41,720 nucleotides of DNA from Dorea_D hominis (lineage in GTDB: Bacteria; Bacillota; Clostridia; Lachnospirales; Lachnospiraceae): positions 1 to 41,720 of the forward strand of contig NZ_JACOOY010000022.1 in assembly GCF_014287705.1 (NCBI RefSeq). The letters are read 5' to 3'. How positions within the stretch are numbered: the stretch's first letter is position 1; each line of letters opens with the position of its first letter. Positions 33,116-40,324 of the stretch are shown here, one piece after another. The notes beneath the pieces are model-generated. The model worked only from the letters and a program-made list of their open reading frames with translations, did not search any database and was not told the DNA's origin. A program made the translations under genes and the position numbers.

Positions 33116-33133
33116 GGTGTCATTCCTGACACC
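33116..33133. repeat. Palindrome family member
   Basis: GGTGTCATTCCTGACACC with flanks AG...CT extending the stem, between the terminator and the tandem repeats of the putative oriT region. Confidence 0.9.
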
Positions 33134-33173
33134 CTAAGTAGAAAAAGTATTCAGAGCAACTGAAGCATATCGG

Positions 33174-33315
33174 AGCAGTAAAGCGGAGAAAGAAAATAAA
33201 TTTTCTTTTTTTATTGAAAAAAGTAGAACTTCGGAGAAGTAAAGAGCAGTAAAGCGGAGAAAGAAAATAAATTTTCTTTTTTTATTGAAAAAAGTAGAAC
33301 TTCGGAGAAGTAAAG
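33174..33315. repeat. Two tandem 71-bp repeats
   Basis: AGCAGTAAAGCGGAGAAAGA starts at 33174 and again at 33245; the two 71-bp units are almost identical. Each contains the A/T inverted repeat AAAGAAAATAAATTTTCTTT and a small ACTTC/GAAGT hairpin. They abut the three-way junction at 33315, as repeats often abut transfer origins. Confidence 0.85.
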
Positions 33316-33380
33316 AGCATAAGAGGAATCTGACATCAACTTACGTTGATGGTTAGGCAAAGCCTAACGATTCCATGCTC
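33315..33380. other. Three-way-junction structure, candidate oriT
   Basis: Outer stem GAGCAT + GGAATC (33315-33320, 33325-33330) pairs with GATTCC + ATGCTC (33369-33380). It encloses two abutting hairpins, CATCAAC-TTAC-GTTGATG (33334-33351) and GTTAGGC-AAA-GCCTAAC (33352-33368). It is gene-free and lies just upstream of two ribbon-helix-helix genes and the relaxase, the same order as oriT-aux1-aux2-rel in pLS20. The nick site cannot be read from sequence. Confidence 0.6.
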
Positions 33381-33473
33381 TCAAATATAAAAAGTGTGGT
33401 GACAAAAATGTATTGATAACTATATAATAAAAAGATATAATAACATATATAAAAATATGGAGGAAACAAAATA

Positions 33474-33728
33474 ATGAACATATCAGTGCGTGGATTAGAT
33501 GCGGCAGTCGTTAAGAAAATTGATGAACTTGCCAGGAAGAACAAAGTGAGCCGGGAGGAATATATCCGGAGGTATTTGACAAAAGTATCTGAGCTGGAAG
33601 ATATCCAGAACATCGATGAAAAATATCATAATCTAGTAGATGCTGTAGTTGATCGACTGGAACAGGCAAATGACATTATCGAATCCAATACTCTTGCGTT
33701 GGAGAAGATTAGTGAAAAGCTGAAATAA
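33474..33728 (+). CDS. Ribbon-helix-helix mobilisation accessory protein 1
   Basis: An 84-residue protein. MNISVRGLDAAVVKKIDELA, then RKNKVSREEYIRRYL, is a clear ribbon-helix-helix: a strand of alternating residues then two helices. The C-terminal half is a helical oligomerisation segment (LVDAVVDRLEQANDIIESNT). In MobL systems such as pLS20, small ribbon-helix-helix auxiliaries bind oriT and recruit the relaxase. ATG follows GGAGGAAACAAA. It stands just downstream of the candidate oriT, so its operator and the oriT may be the same DNA. Confidence 0.8.
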   Translation: MNISVRGLDAAVVKKIDELARKNKVSREEYIRRYLTKVSELEDIQNIDEKYHNLVDAVVDRLEQANDIIESNTLALEKISEKLK

Positions 33729-33744
33729 TGAAGGAACATAGTTA

Positions 33745-33762
33745 GGTGTCATTCCTGACACC
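33745..33762. repeat. Palindrome family member between the two accessory genes
   Basis: GGTGTCATTCCTGACACC, with GTTA/TAAC flanks extending the stem to 11 bp. It starts 17 bases after the stop of accessory gene 1. Confidence 0.9.
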
Positions 33763-33796
33763 TAACTCGAAAATTTAATAAAGGAAGAAAATTCAT

Positions 33797-34195
33797 ATGA
33801 GGAAGAAATCATTTTATATAGCAGAAGAAAACGAAAAGATCTTAAATGAACTGCAAGCGAAATTGGGTTTTACTACATCCAGCCAGGTTATTAATTATCT
33901 GCTCTCAAAAGAGAATGAAGCGTGGGAAGAAAAGATTGCAATTGCTGTGAGAAAGGAGTTGGAACAAAATTATCTTCAGAAAGAACGTATGAAATGGGCA
34001 GTACAAACAGCGGAACAAAATTCTATAGTGCTACTGGATGCTGTGAATACGATTTTACACAGTAAACAATTGTCTACTTGTATTGGATGTGATTTTGCGC
34101 CATCTCCGGTGATTTCGCAATCGAGAAAAAACTTGAAAGATAAAATACAGCATTTCAAGCAGAAAAGTGATGAAAGAAAACGATTGAAAAAATAA
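33797..34195 (+). CDS. Ribbon-helix-helix mobilisation accessory protein 2
   Basis: A 132-residue protein with a ribbon-helix-helix head (KSFYIAEENEKILNELQAKL, then GFTTSSQVINYLLSKE), a helical middle and a basic tail (LKDKIQHFKQKSDERKRLKK). ATG follows AAGGAAGAAAATTCAT. Its TAA stop touches the first unit of the palindrome array, so the array begins at the very end of this gene. The product may bind oriT or the array. Comparison with Aux2 of pLS20 is by position and fold. Confidence 0.78.
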   Translation: MRKKSFYIAEENEKILNELQAKLGFTTSSQVINYLLSKENEAWEEKIAIAVRKELEQNYLQKERMKWAVQTAEQNSIVLLDAVNTILHSKQLSTCIGCDFAPSPVISQSRKNLKDKIQHFKQKSDERKRLKK

Positions 34196-34544
34196 GGTGT
34201 CATTCCTGACACCTAAGAGGAAGAAGGAACTAGGTGTCATTCCTGACACCTAAGAGGAAGAAGCGACAGGGTGTCATTCCTGATACCTAAGAGGAAAAAG
34301 TGACAGGGTGTCATTCCTGACACCTAAAAGGAAGAAGTAGCAGGGTGTCATTCCTGACACCTAAGAGGAAGAAGGAACTAGGTGTCATTCCTGACACCTA
34401 AAAGGAAGAAGCAGGAGGGTGTCATTCCTGACACCTAAGAGGAGAAGTGACAGGGTGTCATTCCTGACACCTAAGAGGAAGAAGTGACAGGGTGTCATTC
34501 CTGACACCTAGAGGAAGGAGGAACTAGGTGTCATTCCTGACACC
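34196..34544. repeat. Ten-unit palindrome array, 36-37 bp period
   Basis: GGTGTCATTCCTGACACC starts at 34196, 34233, 34270, 34307, 34344, 34381, 34418, 34454, 34491 and 34527. The steps are 37 bp, three of them (at most) 36 bp. Only the third unit has a substitution (TGATACC), which still pairs as G-U in RNA. Spacers of 18-19 bp share the pattern AAGAGGAAGAAGNNNCAG. The array fills the whole interval between accessory gene 2 and the relaxase. It is not CRISPR: the spacers are alike and the repeat is too short. Confidence 0.95.
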
Positions 34545-34552
34545 TAAATGGG

Positions 34553-37339
34553 ATGGGAAACATCAAAGCAGGAGTAATAGTAAAAAATCGGTTCTGTAAA
34601 CCAAGCAGTAGTAAGTATAACCAGTATATTAATTATATGGACCGCCCAGAAGCAGTAAGAACAGAGCATACGATGGAGTATGATCTTTATGCGGATTATA
34701 TGGGAAATCCAGAAAAAACTACAGGATTATTTACCGCTGAAAAGAATAGGTTGACAGAAGCGGAATCTAAAGAGATGAAAAAAAGATTTGCGGCAGCGCA
34801 GGAAAAAGGATCACTGATGTGGCAGACGGTGATTTCCTTTGATAACAGTTGGTTAAAAGAAAATGGATTGTTGCACGATGGGATACTGGATGAAAAAAAG
34901 ATATATGAAGTAACCAGGAAAGGAATGCGGAAGATGCTGCAAAAAGAAGGATTGGAAAATGCGATATGGAGTGGCTCTATTCATTACAATACAGATAATA
35001 TCCATATCCATGTTGCTACAGTAGAACCAGATCCTATGCGGAAAGTGAAAGAGTATCAGGAGTATGAATGGAAAGAAGAAAACGGAAAAAAGGTGAAAGC
35101 TCCGGTAAGGAATAAAAACGGAAAACTGGTAAGCAGTCAGGAAATGGTTGGAAGATTTAAGTTAAGCAGTATTGAAGCCTGTAAAAGTACGATCGCAAAT
35201 GAAATTATAAAAAGCAGGGATATCAATCATAAAATTAATGAGATCATACGTGGGACGATCATTAAGCAGAAAAAAGATCATTCACTTGCAGAGGATAAAG
35301 AACTGGCACACGCATTTTTTCAGTTATATAAAAAGTTGCCGGAATGTGATAAAAAGATGTGGAATTACAGTACGAATCTTATGAAAAGCATTCGACCTGA
35401 TATTGATGAATTGAGCCGTAGATATATTGATCAGTATCATAAAAATGATTTTCAAAAATTAGTGTCAGAATTAAAAATGCAAAGTCTGAAATATCAAGAG
35501 GCATATTCGACAAAAGGAAATCCGGAAGAATATGTAAATAACAAAATAAAGGATTTATACAAGAAACTTGGAAATTGCATCTTAAAAGAATTGCGAGAAT
35601 ATGACAATGAAATAAGAAGTAATGCGGAACAGGAATACAGAGCAGCGGAGCAGGCAGAGGAACAGGGACGAAAAGAAAAATTACCTGAGCCGGAGCTGGA
35701 AGATAACTGGTGTCCTGTGGAGGAAGACTGGAAGTATTCTGATCAGGTGGAATCAAGCAGAGGAGTAGTATGGTCCAATATTTACAAAAAAGCAAAAGAA
35801 CTGATTTATGAAAAAGAAAAATTTGTAAGTGGAATCCGGCTGCTGGAGCAGGAGCCGGAAAATGCATTGGCATTGTATGAGCTGGGGACTTGCTATAATT
35901 ACGGTCGTGGTGTTGAGGCGGATGAAGAAAAAGCGGGGGAATATTTCAAAGGATCCCTGCAAATATTTCAAGATGTTTATGAGAGCTTAACCAGTTTAGA
36001 AAAAGATAAATTTTTAAGACAATATGTACCATATCGAATTGCCAAGCAGTATGCATATGGACAGGGCGTTGATAAAGACTATGAACAGGCAAGAAAGTAT
36101 TATGAAGAAGCTGCAGGAGAAGGGAATATTTATGCCATGTACTCACTTGGAAATATTTATTATTACGGGCAAGATGTAGAGGTTAGTTATGATCAGGCAA
36201 TACAGTATTTTAATAAATCTGCAATTGGTGGTAATGCGTATGCAGCGTATCGATTAGCCAGTATGTATGAGAAAGGTGTTGGAGCAGCGGTGGATCAGGA
36301 AAAAGCGCAGAAATATTACCGGGATGCATACGAAGGATTTTCCAAAATGCTTTCAAAAAGCAGTGATGATATGTTGGGATATAAAATTGCCATGATGGAA
36401 TTAAAGGGGCAGGGAACGGAGAAAAATATAGAATTTGCAGAAGCACATTTGAAAAAAGCAGTAAAAAAGAAAAACTATTATGCGATGTATCAATTGGCAA
36501 AGATTAATCTGGAAAATGGAGATATTGAAAGTCTTAAAGAGTCAGAAAAACTTTTGATGAAAGCAGCGGAAAGATTTGATTATGCACAGTATGCATTAGG
36601 AGATATTTATACGGACAAAGAAAGCCCGTTGTATCAGATGGAGAAAGGTATTAAGTGGCTGGAAAAGGCAAGGAATAACGGAAATGAATATGCATCCTAT
36701 AAACTTGGAAAAATCTATTCAGATATGCATTCGGAATATTATGATCTGCATAAGTCAATCGGTTATCTGGAAGGAAGTACAGAGAATAACTATGTGAAGG
36801 AGCTTCTTGGAAAATGTTATTTAAAATTGCCGGAGAAAGAACAGCAGCGGAAAGGTGTGGATATATTAAGAGATGCTATGGAAAAGGGAGCTTCCGAATC
36901 AACACAGTATGTGCTGGGAAAATATCTGGCATATCAAGGAGAACAAAAGAGTGAGATAAAAGAGGGGATGCAGATGCTGACGGAGCTTGCAGAAAATAAT
37001 TATGAATATGCACAAGTGTCACTGGGAATTTTTTATATGAAGAAAGAGCCTGGCGAACAGAATTTTGAGTTAAGCAAATATTGGTTGGGAAAGGCAAAGG
37101 ATCAGGGCAATGCATTTGCAGAGGAAATATTAAAAAACGTGGAAATGCGTACAGCTATGTATGCTGGGAAAAAAAGAAGCAGTGTAAGGTTGGAGTATAT
37201 TAGGTATGGATCGGCATTAAACAAGGCAATCGTTTCTTTGAAAAGATCTATGAATAATGAGTATGAGCAGCGACAGAACGAATGGGAACATGAGCTGCTG
37301 ACACGATTACCGGAGAAAGAACAGGAGTATGAGAGGTAA
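34553..37339 (+). CDS. MobL-type relaxase with C-terminal Sel1 repeats
   Basis: A 928-residue protein. Residues 1-230 are a MobL/MOB-P-like relaxase: YINYMDRPEAV near the start, then WSGSIHYNTDNIHIHVATVE with the metal-binding HIH at residues 151-153. It should nick oriT and bind the 5' end through a Tyr (several candidates among residues 23-55). Residues 230-400 are helical. From about residue 438 to 860 come Sel1/TPR-like repeats (ALYELGTCYNYGRGVEADEE, AMYSLGNIYYYGQDVEVSYD and others). The C-terminal 60 residues are basic. Two ATGs are possible (34548 is out of frame); 34553 gives this protein. Its AGGAGG lies 32 bases upstream, with an array palindrome between. Confidence 0.88.
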   Translation: MGNIKAGVIVKNRFCKPSSSKYNQYINYMDRPEAVRTEHTMEYDLYADYMGNPEKTTGLFTAEKNRLTEAESKEMKKRFAAAQEKGSLMWQTVISFDNSWLKENGLLHDGILDEKKIYEVTRKGMRKMLQKEGLENAIWSGSIHYNTDNIHIHVATVEPDPMRKVKEYQEYEWKEENGKKVKAPVRNKNGKLVSSQEMVGRFKLSSIEACKSTIANEIIKSRDINHKINEIIRGTIIKQKKDHSLAEDKELAHAFFQLYKKLPECDKKMWNYSTNLMKSIRPDIDELSRRYIDQYHKNDFQKLVSELKMQSLKYQEAYSTKGNPEEYVNNKIKDLYKKLGNCILKELREYDNEIRSNAEQEYRAAEQAEEQGRKEKLPEPELEDNWCPVEEDWKYSDQVESSRGVVWSNIYKKAKELIYEKEKFVSGIRLLEQEPENALALYELGTCYNYGRGVEADEEKAGEYFKGSLQIFQDVYESLTSLEKDKFLRQYVPYRIAKQYAYGQGVDKDYEQARKYYEEAAGEGNIYAMYSLGNIYYYGQDVEVSYDQAIQYFNKSAIGGNAYAAYRLASMYEKGVGAAVDQEKAQKYYRDAYEGFSKMLSKSSDDMLGYKIAMMELKGQGTEKNIEFAEAHLKKAVKKKNYYAMYQLAKINLENGDIESLKESEKLLMKAAERFDYAQYALGDIYTDKESPLYQMEKGIKWLEKARNNGNEYASYKLGKIYSDMHSEYYDLHKSIGYLEGSTENNYVKELLGKCYLKLPEKEQQRKGVDILRDAMEKGASESTQYVLGKYLAYQGEQKSEIKEGMQMLTELAENNYEYAQVSLGIFYMKKEPGEQNFELSKYWLGKAKDQGNAFAEEILKNVEMRTAMYAGKKRSSVRLEYIRYGSALNKAIVSLKRSMNNEYEQRQNEWEHELLTRLPEKEQEYER

Positions 37340-37345
37340 ATCTAC

Positions 37346-37374
37346 TTGACAATATTATATATATAATATATTAT
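37346..37374 (+). promoter_or_regulatory. Promoter of the parAB genes
   Basis: TTGACA (37346-37351) and TATTAT (37369-37374) at 17 bp spacing, within a strongly A+T-rich stretch just after the relaxase stop. It gives a leader of about 35 bases before the GGAGG of parA. Confidence 0.65.
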
Positions 37375-37413
37375 ACTATATAATCAATATAAAATAAAAT
37401 CGGAGGAAAACAA

Positions 37414-38250
37414 ATGGAAAATTTGATTTTTTTTAATAACAAAGGTGGCGTGGGAAAAACGGCGAGTGTAACAACAATTGCTCATATTTTAGCGACAGAA
37501 TTTCAAAAAAAGGTCTTATTGATTGATCTGGATCCGCAGATGAATACAACCTGTTTATATAGCGAAGTAGATTTTTTACAATTATTTGCCAAGGTATATA
37601 ACGGTGAAAATGTACATACGCCGGGAAGTAAATCTGTGGAAGATCTTTTGATGGATCGTGAAATGGATATTCACGATGCAATTAAGAAAACAGAATATGA
37701 GAACCTGGATATCATTCCCAGTTATCTGACGTTATCAGAAACAGAGGAACGGATGAAAGCCGATGTAAAAACGCCGCAGCAGTTTCGGTTACAGAAACAC
37801 TTAAAAGCAGTGCAAAATGAATACGATTATTGTATAATGGATAGTAGTCCATCGGTTTCGATTGTCAATATAAATGGCTTAGCGGCTGCTGACCGGGTGT
37901 ACCTTCCGGTAAGATGTGATGGCGGCAGCTTACTAGGTGTAGCAATTACCATGAATCTGGTACAGACAGTGCAGGAATATAATCCGCGTCTTAAGATTGG
38001 CGGTATATTTTTCACACAATGGAATGGACGAAAAAATGTTTCTAAAACAGTTTATGAATTGTTACAGGAGGCATTTGGAAATTATATCCTTCCGACAAAT
38101 ATTAGTGTAACGAAAAATATTGAAGAAGGATCACTGGTTCAAAAACCGTTATTGGCATATGATAATGGTAAAGAAAAATGCCGGGCAACAAAAGAGTACA
38201 TGCAATTAACAAAATATATAATGGGAGTGAAGGAAGATGCCAAAGTTTAA
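37414..38250 (+). CDS. parA: ParA partition ATPase
   Basis: A 278-residue ATPase with deviant Walker A NNKGGVGKTASVTTIAHILA (signature Lys at position 10), Walker A' LLIDLDPQMNTT, and Walker B YCIMDSSPS. It has no N-terminal DNA-binding domain, so it is of the short Soj/ParA type. It drives segregation of the element by cycling on the nucleoid. ATG follows GGAGGAAAACAA. It overlaps parB by 14 bases. A complete ParAB pair suggests a plasmid-like circular phase of the element. Confidence 0.93.
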   Translation: MENLIFFNNKGGVGKTASVTTIAHILATEFQKKVLLIDLDPQMNTTCLYSEVDFLQLFAKVYNGENVHTPGSKSVEDLLMDREMDIHDAIKKTEYENLDIIPSYLTLSETEERMKADVKTPQQFRLQKHLKAVQNEYDYCIMDSSPSVSIVNINGLAAADRVYLPVRCDGGSLLGVAITMNLVQTVQEYNPRLKIGGIFFTQWNGRKNVSKTVYELLQEAFGNYILPTNISVTKNIEEGSLVQKPLLAYDNGKEKCRATKEYMQLTKYIMGVKEDAKV

Positions 38251-39238
38251 TAAAGAGTTATTCAGAGGGTTAGACAGCCTTAAAGCTGAACAGACAGAAG
38301 AACCTACGCTTAAAGTAGGAGCTGGATTATTAAATGATAAATCAAAGAATGATTTAAAGATATCGTATCTTAATAGAGACGATATTGAAAAAAATGAAAT
38401 GAATAAGTACAGTATAGCCGAAATTAACAGCCTTGCATGGTCGCTCGACCATACCGGACTAATTCAGCCATTGCATGTAAAAGCAATGGAGAACGGAAAA
38501 TATAAATTGTTAGGTGGAGAAAGAAGACTGACAGCGATTGACCAATTGATTGCAGATCCGGAAAATACAAAATGGACACAGGACAGCCTTATCCCGTGTG
38601 TAGTAAAAGATCCAGAAGAGATAGATCTTCCACTTAGTAGTAAAAATAAGGAAAGGCTTTCGATTATTACGACAAATAAGGAAGCAAGGAATTACACAGA
38701 TGCGGATCGAATGATGGAGATCCGTGAATGGAAAGAGATTATTCAGGAGTTAAGAGAGAATGGAGTAGAGAGTATTCCTTTTGCCAGCAAAGATGGAGCA
38801 GAAGATGAATTGATGATCAAAGGTGAAAAAACAAGAGACATTCTTGTGCAAACAACCGGTATGAGCAGTGGGACAATAAATAAATTCGAAAACGTTGAAA
38901 AGCACGCATCTGATGAACTAAAAGAAGCAATATTGCTCGGGAAAACAACCATCAATACGGCAGATGAGATTGTAAAAAAGATGGATAAGGATGAGCAGAG
39001 AGACTATCTGAAAGAAGCAGAAAAAACAGGGAAAGATATAACACCGTCAGGAGTAATGGAAAAGAAAGAAGAAAAAATAGCAGATAACCCGAATGCGGTA
39101 TCTTTAGAACGTTTCAAAAAAGATGTGAAAGGAATTACAAAAAGTCTGAAAAAGCAGTATGTTTATTTGACGAAAGAAGAGAAAATGCGTTATGATGAAT
39201 GTATAGAGATATTAAGAACTTTACTGAATAAGGAGTAG
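38237..39238 (+). CDS. parB: ParB partition protein
   Basis: A 333-residue protein. The ParB N-terminal domain includes IAEINSLAWSLDHTGLIQPL and the CTP-binding motif GGERRLTAI. The central part has a helix-turn-helix (DILVQTTGMSSGTINKFENV). The C-terminal part is helical and basic. ParB binds centromere sites and stimulates ParA. No consensus chromosomal parS is visible. The palindrome family that surrounds this operon is the best candidate site in the window. Longer than Spo0J-type ParB, with an acidic insert before the helix-turn-helix. Confidence 0.9.
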   Translation: MPKFNKELFRGLDSLKAEQTEEPTLKVGAGLLNDKSKNDLKISYLNRDDIEKNEMNKYSIAEINSLAWSLDHTGLIQPLHVKAMENGKYKLLGGERRLTAIDQLIADPENTKWTQDSLIPCVVKDPEEIDLPLSSKNKERLSIITTNKEARNYTDADRMMEIREWKEIIQELRENGVESIPFASKDGAEDELMIKGEKTRDILVQTTGMSSGTINKFENVEKHASDELKEAILLGKTTINTADEIVKKMDKDEQRDYLKEAEKTGKDITPSGVMEKKEEKIADNPNAVSLERFKKDVKGITKSLKKQYVYLTKEEKMRYDECIEILRTLLNKE

Positions 39239-39244
39239 CGCAGC

Positions 39245-39616
39245 ATGGAAAAAGTACAGACCAGTTTTTATATAACGAAAGAAATCAAGGATTTGGTGAA
39301 ATTTCTTTCCAAGCGAGAGGAAATCACAAAGACGGTTTTTTATAGAAGAGCAATAAGAAATTTTTTCTCTGTAAATTCAAAGATTGATCCAAGAGTAATG
39401 CTTACGGAAAGAAGCAATCCGGATTATATAAGACGGGATGTGCTGGAAACAATGATATTTGATGAAGATCAAATATCATTAATAGAAGAAAAAGCCGAAA
39501 GGTTGGGATGTAGTAAAAGCTGTGTAATCTTTCAGGCTTTGATCGATTATTGTGCACTACTATTGACCGTAGATGCTTCAGGCGTTGAAATAAAAGAAAC
39601 GAAAGACTATTATTAA
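39245..39616 (+). CDS. Tandem ribbon-helix-helix protein
   Basis: A 123-residue protein containing two ribbon-helix-helix-like units: residues 5-45 (QTSFYITKEIKDLVKFLSKR, EEITKTVFYRRAIRNFF) and 70-110 (FDEDQISLIEEKAERLGCSK, SCVIFQALIDYCALL). One chain could act as the dimeric DNA-binding unit, as in pseudo-dimeric regulators. It begins 6 bases after parB, so is part of the par operon, and two palindromes follow its stop at once. It is a plausible repressor or a centromere-binding factor. The last gene of the window resembles its first half. Confidence 0.72.
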   Translation: MEKVQTSFYITKEIKDLVKFLSKREEITKTVFYRRAIRNFFSVNSKIDPRVMLTERSNPDYIRRDVLETMIFDEDQISLIEEKAERLGCSKSCVIFQALIDYCALLLTVDASGVEIKETKDYY

Positions 39617-39626
39617 AAATTATTTA

Positions 39627-39682
39627 GGTGTCATTCCTGACACCTAAAGTAAAAATGAAAACAGGGTGTCAGGAATGACACC
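39627..39682. repeat. Palindrome pair, second member inverted
   Basis: GGTGTCATTCCTGACACC at 39627 and GGTGTCAGGAATGACACC at 39665, 38 bp apart. The second is the reverse complement of the standard form, the only exact inversion in the window. The spacer AAAGTAAAAATGAAAACAG recurs in the pair at 40245. Confidence 0.93.
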
Positions 39683-39713
39683 TAAACAAGATGTGGGAAA
39701 GGAGAATGCCAAG

Positions 39714-39986
39714 ATGAAAAACTATTACAGCACGATAGATAATATAGTACTTACATTTTCTGATATCGAAGAAGATAGTACTGGGTTTGAGACAATTACC
39801 TTTCGCTTTGAACGACCAAATGATAAAGGTTTTGATTTTGCAGAAGGAAAACTCCCGGAAAATCAGATTTATAAATCTTATGGATTTTCGGAAGATGAGA
39901 TGATGCAGATGCAGCAATATCTTAGAAATAACAGTTTTATCATATGGGAGATCGCCAGAGAAAGAGGGGAAAAACAAAGTGCCTAA
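39714..39986 (+). CDS. Small protein paired with the DUF4160 gene
   Basis: A 90-residue acidic protein beginning MKNYYSTIDNIVLTFSDIEE with GFETITFRFERPNDKGFDFA. ATG at 39714 is chosen for the GGGAAAGGAG 9 bases before it. A longer frame from 39666 would translate the palindrome itself and is unlikely. It overlaps the DUF4160 gene by 8 bases. DUF4160 proteins commonly pair with a small partner (often DUF2442) in toxin-antitoxin-like modules. This partner is not an evident DUF2442. Confidence 0.65.
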   Translation: MKNYYSTIDNIVLTFSDIEEDSTGFETITFRFERPNDKGFDFAEGKLPENQIYKSYGFSEDEMMQMQQYLRNNSFIIWEIARERGEKQSA

Positions 39987-40236
39987 AGCGTTATTGGATT
40001 TTTTGGGATATACATTTTATTTTTACTCAAATGAAAACGGTGAACCGATTCATATACATGTATCGAAAGGGAGACCATCTGAAAATTCTGCAAAATTTTG
40101 GATAAAAAGAGATGGCGTTATATTAGAACATAATAAGGGAAATATTCCTAAAAGTGATCTGAAGAAAATTCAAAAGTATATATGTGCGAATAGAGCGGAT
40201 ATTGTGAACCGTTGGTATGAGTATTTTGGATTTTAA
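39979..40236 (+). CDS. DUF4160 family protein
   Basis: An 85-residue protein with the family core: LGYTFYFYSNENGEPIHIHV, then a SKGRPSENSAKFWI stretch and the final NRADIVNRWYEYFGF. GTG start overlapping the upstream gene shows coupled translation. DUF4160 is found in toxin-antitoxin-like pairs, though its biochemistry is unproven. The two-gene unit is flanked by near-identical double palindromes, which marks it as a separate cassette. Confidence 0.8.
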   Translation: MPKALLDFLGYTFYFYSNENGEPIHIHVSKGRPSENSAKFWIKRDGVILEHNKGNIPKSDLKKIQKYICANRADIVNRWYEYFGF

Positions 40237-40244
40237 AAGAATTA

Positions 40245-40300
40245 GGTGTCATTCCTGACACCTAAAGTAAAAATGAAAATAGGGTGTCATTCCTGACACC
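40245..40300. repeat. Palindrome pair downstream of the DUF4160 cassette
   Basis: GGTGTCATTCCTGACACC at 40245 and 40283, 38 bp apart, with nearly the same spacer as the pair at 39627. Confidence 0.93.
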
Positions 40301-40324
40301 TAACACAAGATGAGGTGAAAAGCT

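Noticed and set aside
33976..34249. Minus-strand frames starting MSGMTP
   Set aside because: Their starts come from the palindrome; they are antisense to a well supported ribbon-helix-helix gene.
34196..34544. CRISPR array
   Set aside because: Repeats of 18-22 bp with similar purine-rich spacers of 18-19 bp; spacers are not unique and no cas1/cas2 is near.
39666..39713. N-terminal extension of the 39714 gene
   Set aside because: It would translate the palindrome (MSGMTP) and has no ribosome site; a good site precedes ATG 39714.
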